NCBI GenBank assembly: GCA_965247375.1
Contig: CBDFHU010000043.1
Coordinates: forward strand, 7,951-71,950
Length of the DNA: 64,000 bases
Source: Arsenicibacter sp965247375
Lineage (GTDB): Bacteria > Bacteroidota > Bacteroidia > Cytophagales > Spirosomataceae
Direction: 5' to 3'
Shown: one piece after another, positions 62,286 through 64,000 of the stretch
How positions within the stretch are numbered: position 1 is the stretch's first letter
Layout: every line of letters starts with the position of its first letter
Notes under the pieces: model-generated
Seen by the model: only the letters and a program-made list of their open reading frames with translations
Told to the model about the DNA's origin: nothing
Databases searched by the model: none
Translations under genes and position numbers: made by a program

Positions 62286-64000
62286 ATGGCGACTGTCGAT
62301 ACAAGCCTGGTGCATGACGCTCATACGCATGAGCACGATCACCATGAGCCACAAAGTTTTTGGCGAACATACGTTTTCTCGGAAGACCACAAGACGATTG
62401 CGAAGCAGTACCTGATTACGGGTATTTTGTGGGCAGTTATCGGGATTAGTATGTCAATCATTTTCCGGCTTCAGTTAGGTTTTCCTAAAATGAGCATGGG
62501 TTGGTTGAAGCCAATTCTCGGTGAATGGATTAACGAATCTAACCAACTTGATCCTGATTTTTATCTTGCCTTAGTAACAATGCATGGTACCATCATGGTA
62601 TTCTTTGTATTGACGGCAGGTTTGAGTGGTACCTTCTCTAACTTCCTGATTCCATTGCAGGTGGGTGCCCGTGATATGGCATCTGGCTTTCTGAACATGC
62701 TTTCATACTGGTTCTTCTTTATTGCCGGTGTAATCATGTTTTTCTCAATCTTCATTGAGACAGGTCCTGCTGCCGGTGGCTGGGTAGTTTATCCGCCATT
62801 AAGTGCATTACCACAGGCGCACAAAGGCTCACAGCTGGGTATGACCTTATGGCTGGTGAGTATGGCCCTGTTTATCGTGTCACAGCTTTTGGGTGGTATT
62901 AACTACATTACGACAGTTATCAACCTGCGTACACGTGGTATGACATTCAGCAAGCTGCCACTGACAATATGGGCATTCTTCCTGACTGCTGTTCTGGGTC
63001 TGATTTTCATTCCCTGTACTGCTTTCAGCTGCTTTACTGCTGATTTTTGACCGTAGCTTCGGAACAAGCTTCTACCTGTCAGAAATCTACATTAACGGTG
63101 AAGCACTGCCAAACGTAGGTGGTAGCCCTATTCTGTTCCAGCACTTATTCTGGTTCCTGGGTCACCCCGAAGTATACATCGTAATGCTTCCGGCATTAGG
63201 TATCACTTCAGAAATCATTGGCAACTAATTCACGTAAGCCAATCTTTGGTTACCGTGCGATGATTGCTTCGATGCTGGGTATTGCGTTCCTTGCGTTTAT
63301 CGTATGGGCGCACCACATGTTCGTGACAGGTATGAACCCGTTCCTGGGCTCAATCTTCATGTTCCTGACCCTGATCATCGCGGTACCTTCTGCGGTGAAA
63401 GCGTTTAACTACATTACGACATTGTGGCGCGGAAATATCCGGTTTACGCCGGCCATGTTATTCTCAATCGGTCTGGTATCCTTCTTTATCTCAGGTGGGG
63501 TAACTGGTCTGATTCTGGGTAACTCGGCACTGGATATTCAATTGCACGATACATACTTTGTCGTGGCTCACTTCCACCTTGTAATGGGCGCTTCATCTGC
63601 ATTTGGTCTGTTAGCGGGTGTTTACCACTGGTTCCCTAAAATGTTTGGCCGTATGATGAATGATAAGCTTGGCTACATTCACTTCTGGCTGACATTTGCC
63701 GGTATCTATTGTGTATTCTTCCCGATGCACTACACAGGTATCGCTGGTTTCCCGCGCCGTTATTATGCTTTCACCAGCTACGAATGGACGAAAACTATCT
63801 TTACTGACCTGAATGCATTTATTTCAATTGCAGCCATCGTATCGTTTGGTGCTCAGTTTATTTTCCTGTTCAACTTCTTCTACAGCTTGTTCCGTGGCCG
63901 TAAGGCAACACAGAACCCGTGGAAATCGAACACTCTGGAGTGGACAACGCCAATCGAGCCGGGTCACGGTAACTGGCCGGGAGAAATCCCTGCTGTCTAT
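62286..64000 (+). CDS. coxA: Cytochrome c oxidase subunit I, two frameshifts, 3' end beyond the window
   Basis: The visible 571 codons (after two corrections) cover most of the protein. Heme and copper His motifs are present: LVTMHGTIMVFF, HPEVYIVMLP with the covalent His-Tyr, VWAHHMFVTGMNP and VVAHFHLVMGASSAFG. The frame breaks at the four-T run 63004-63007 and at GG 63220-63221. With one base removed at each it reads GLISFPVLLSAALLLIFDRS and EIIATNSRKPIFGYRAMIAS. A His-rich N-terminus (HDAHTHEHDHHEP) may be cytoplasmic. It reduces oxygen and pumps protons. The stop is not in the window. Confidence 0.88.

Noticed and set aside
59450..63221. Programmed frameshifting as an explanation for the broken act/cox genes
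   Set aside because: Six independent sites of different bases, with no shared slippery motif or stimulatory structure, do not look programmed.
1..64000. CRISPR array, IS element or prophage
   Set aside because: No regularly spaced repeats, transposase, integrase or phage structural genes were seen in the window.

Overview
The window looks like a chromosomal piece of a Bacteroidota bacterium, most likely Cytophagales (Spirosoma-like). The evidence is: an alternative complex III (act) operon followed by caa3/aa3-type oxidase genes; several Bacteroidetes-type promoters (TTG, 20 bases, TAnnTTTG); LytTR and LytS-type regulators; a propeller sensor kinase; DUF4097, DUF4394, DUF4920 and GHL10 proteins; a CarB without its C-terminal allosteric domain; and an altronate oxidoreductase (UxaB). 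No phage, IS element, CRISPR array or rRNA was seen.

Layout. 1-5.6 kb: the 3' end of a GMC oxidoreductase, a DUF952 protein, a GreA-like protein, a carboxypeptidase-regulatory-domain protein, a membrane-bound LytTR regulator, a secreted esterase and a GH43 enzyme. 5.6-8.4 kb: a four-gene minus-strand operon (ECF sigma factor, HEAT-repeat putative anti-sigma protein, two DUF4097 proteins). 8.5-11.1 kb: two small unknown genes and a frameshifted DUF4394 lipoprotein. 11.1-14.0 kb: carB. 14.3-17.3 kb: tandem paralogous lipoproteins of unknown function. 17.3-21.4 kb: a Uma2 remnant, then a propeller/LytS sensor kinase divergent from a LytTR response regulator. 21.5-25.8 kb: an MFS transporter, then uxaB and an ExuT-like transporter (hexuronate use). 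26-31 kb: a saccharopine-dehydrogenase-like enzyme, a secreted amidohydrolase and a penicillin-acylase-family enzyme. 31-38 kb: a second ECF sigma operon, an alpha/beta hydrolase, DUF4920, an orphan ABC ATPase, moaA, a VOC protein, hpt, a TPR protein and an Lrp regulator. 38-44.7 kb: TIGR03643 and DUF2256 proteins, a GHL10 lipoprotein, ispH, a flavin reductase, a GH3-family protein and a GDPD. 44.9-52 kb: a second penicillin acylase, a small membrane protein, an OmpH/Skp protein, smpB, an HNH endonuclease and rpsA. 52.2-64 kb: tRNA-Cys, then actABCDEF, coxB (subunit II) and coxA (subunit I, cut by the window end).

The respiratory block is the most coherent unit. Quinol would be oxidised by the Act complex and electrons passed via heme c to the downstream oxidase. 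A strong promoter lies just upstream of actA. Codon choice there and in rpsA appears biased as in highly expressed genes (judged by eye).

The most striking anomaly is seven single-base insertions, each lengthening a homopolymer by one. Six fall within 3.8 kb in actE, actF, coxB (two) and coxA (two), and one is in the DUF4394 gene. Each gene becomes a full-length, well-conserved protein when one base is removed. Sequencing or assembly error is the simplest reading. I did not find a clear-cut undescribed system. The best candidates for something new are the tandem lipoprotein pair, the ECF/HEAT/DUF4097 operon, the small genes at 8.7-9.4 kb, a dispersed gagacgca palindrome, and a probable leaderless, operator-bearing promoter in front of the membrane LytTR gene.
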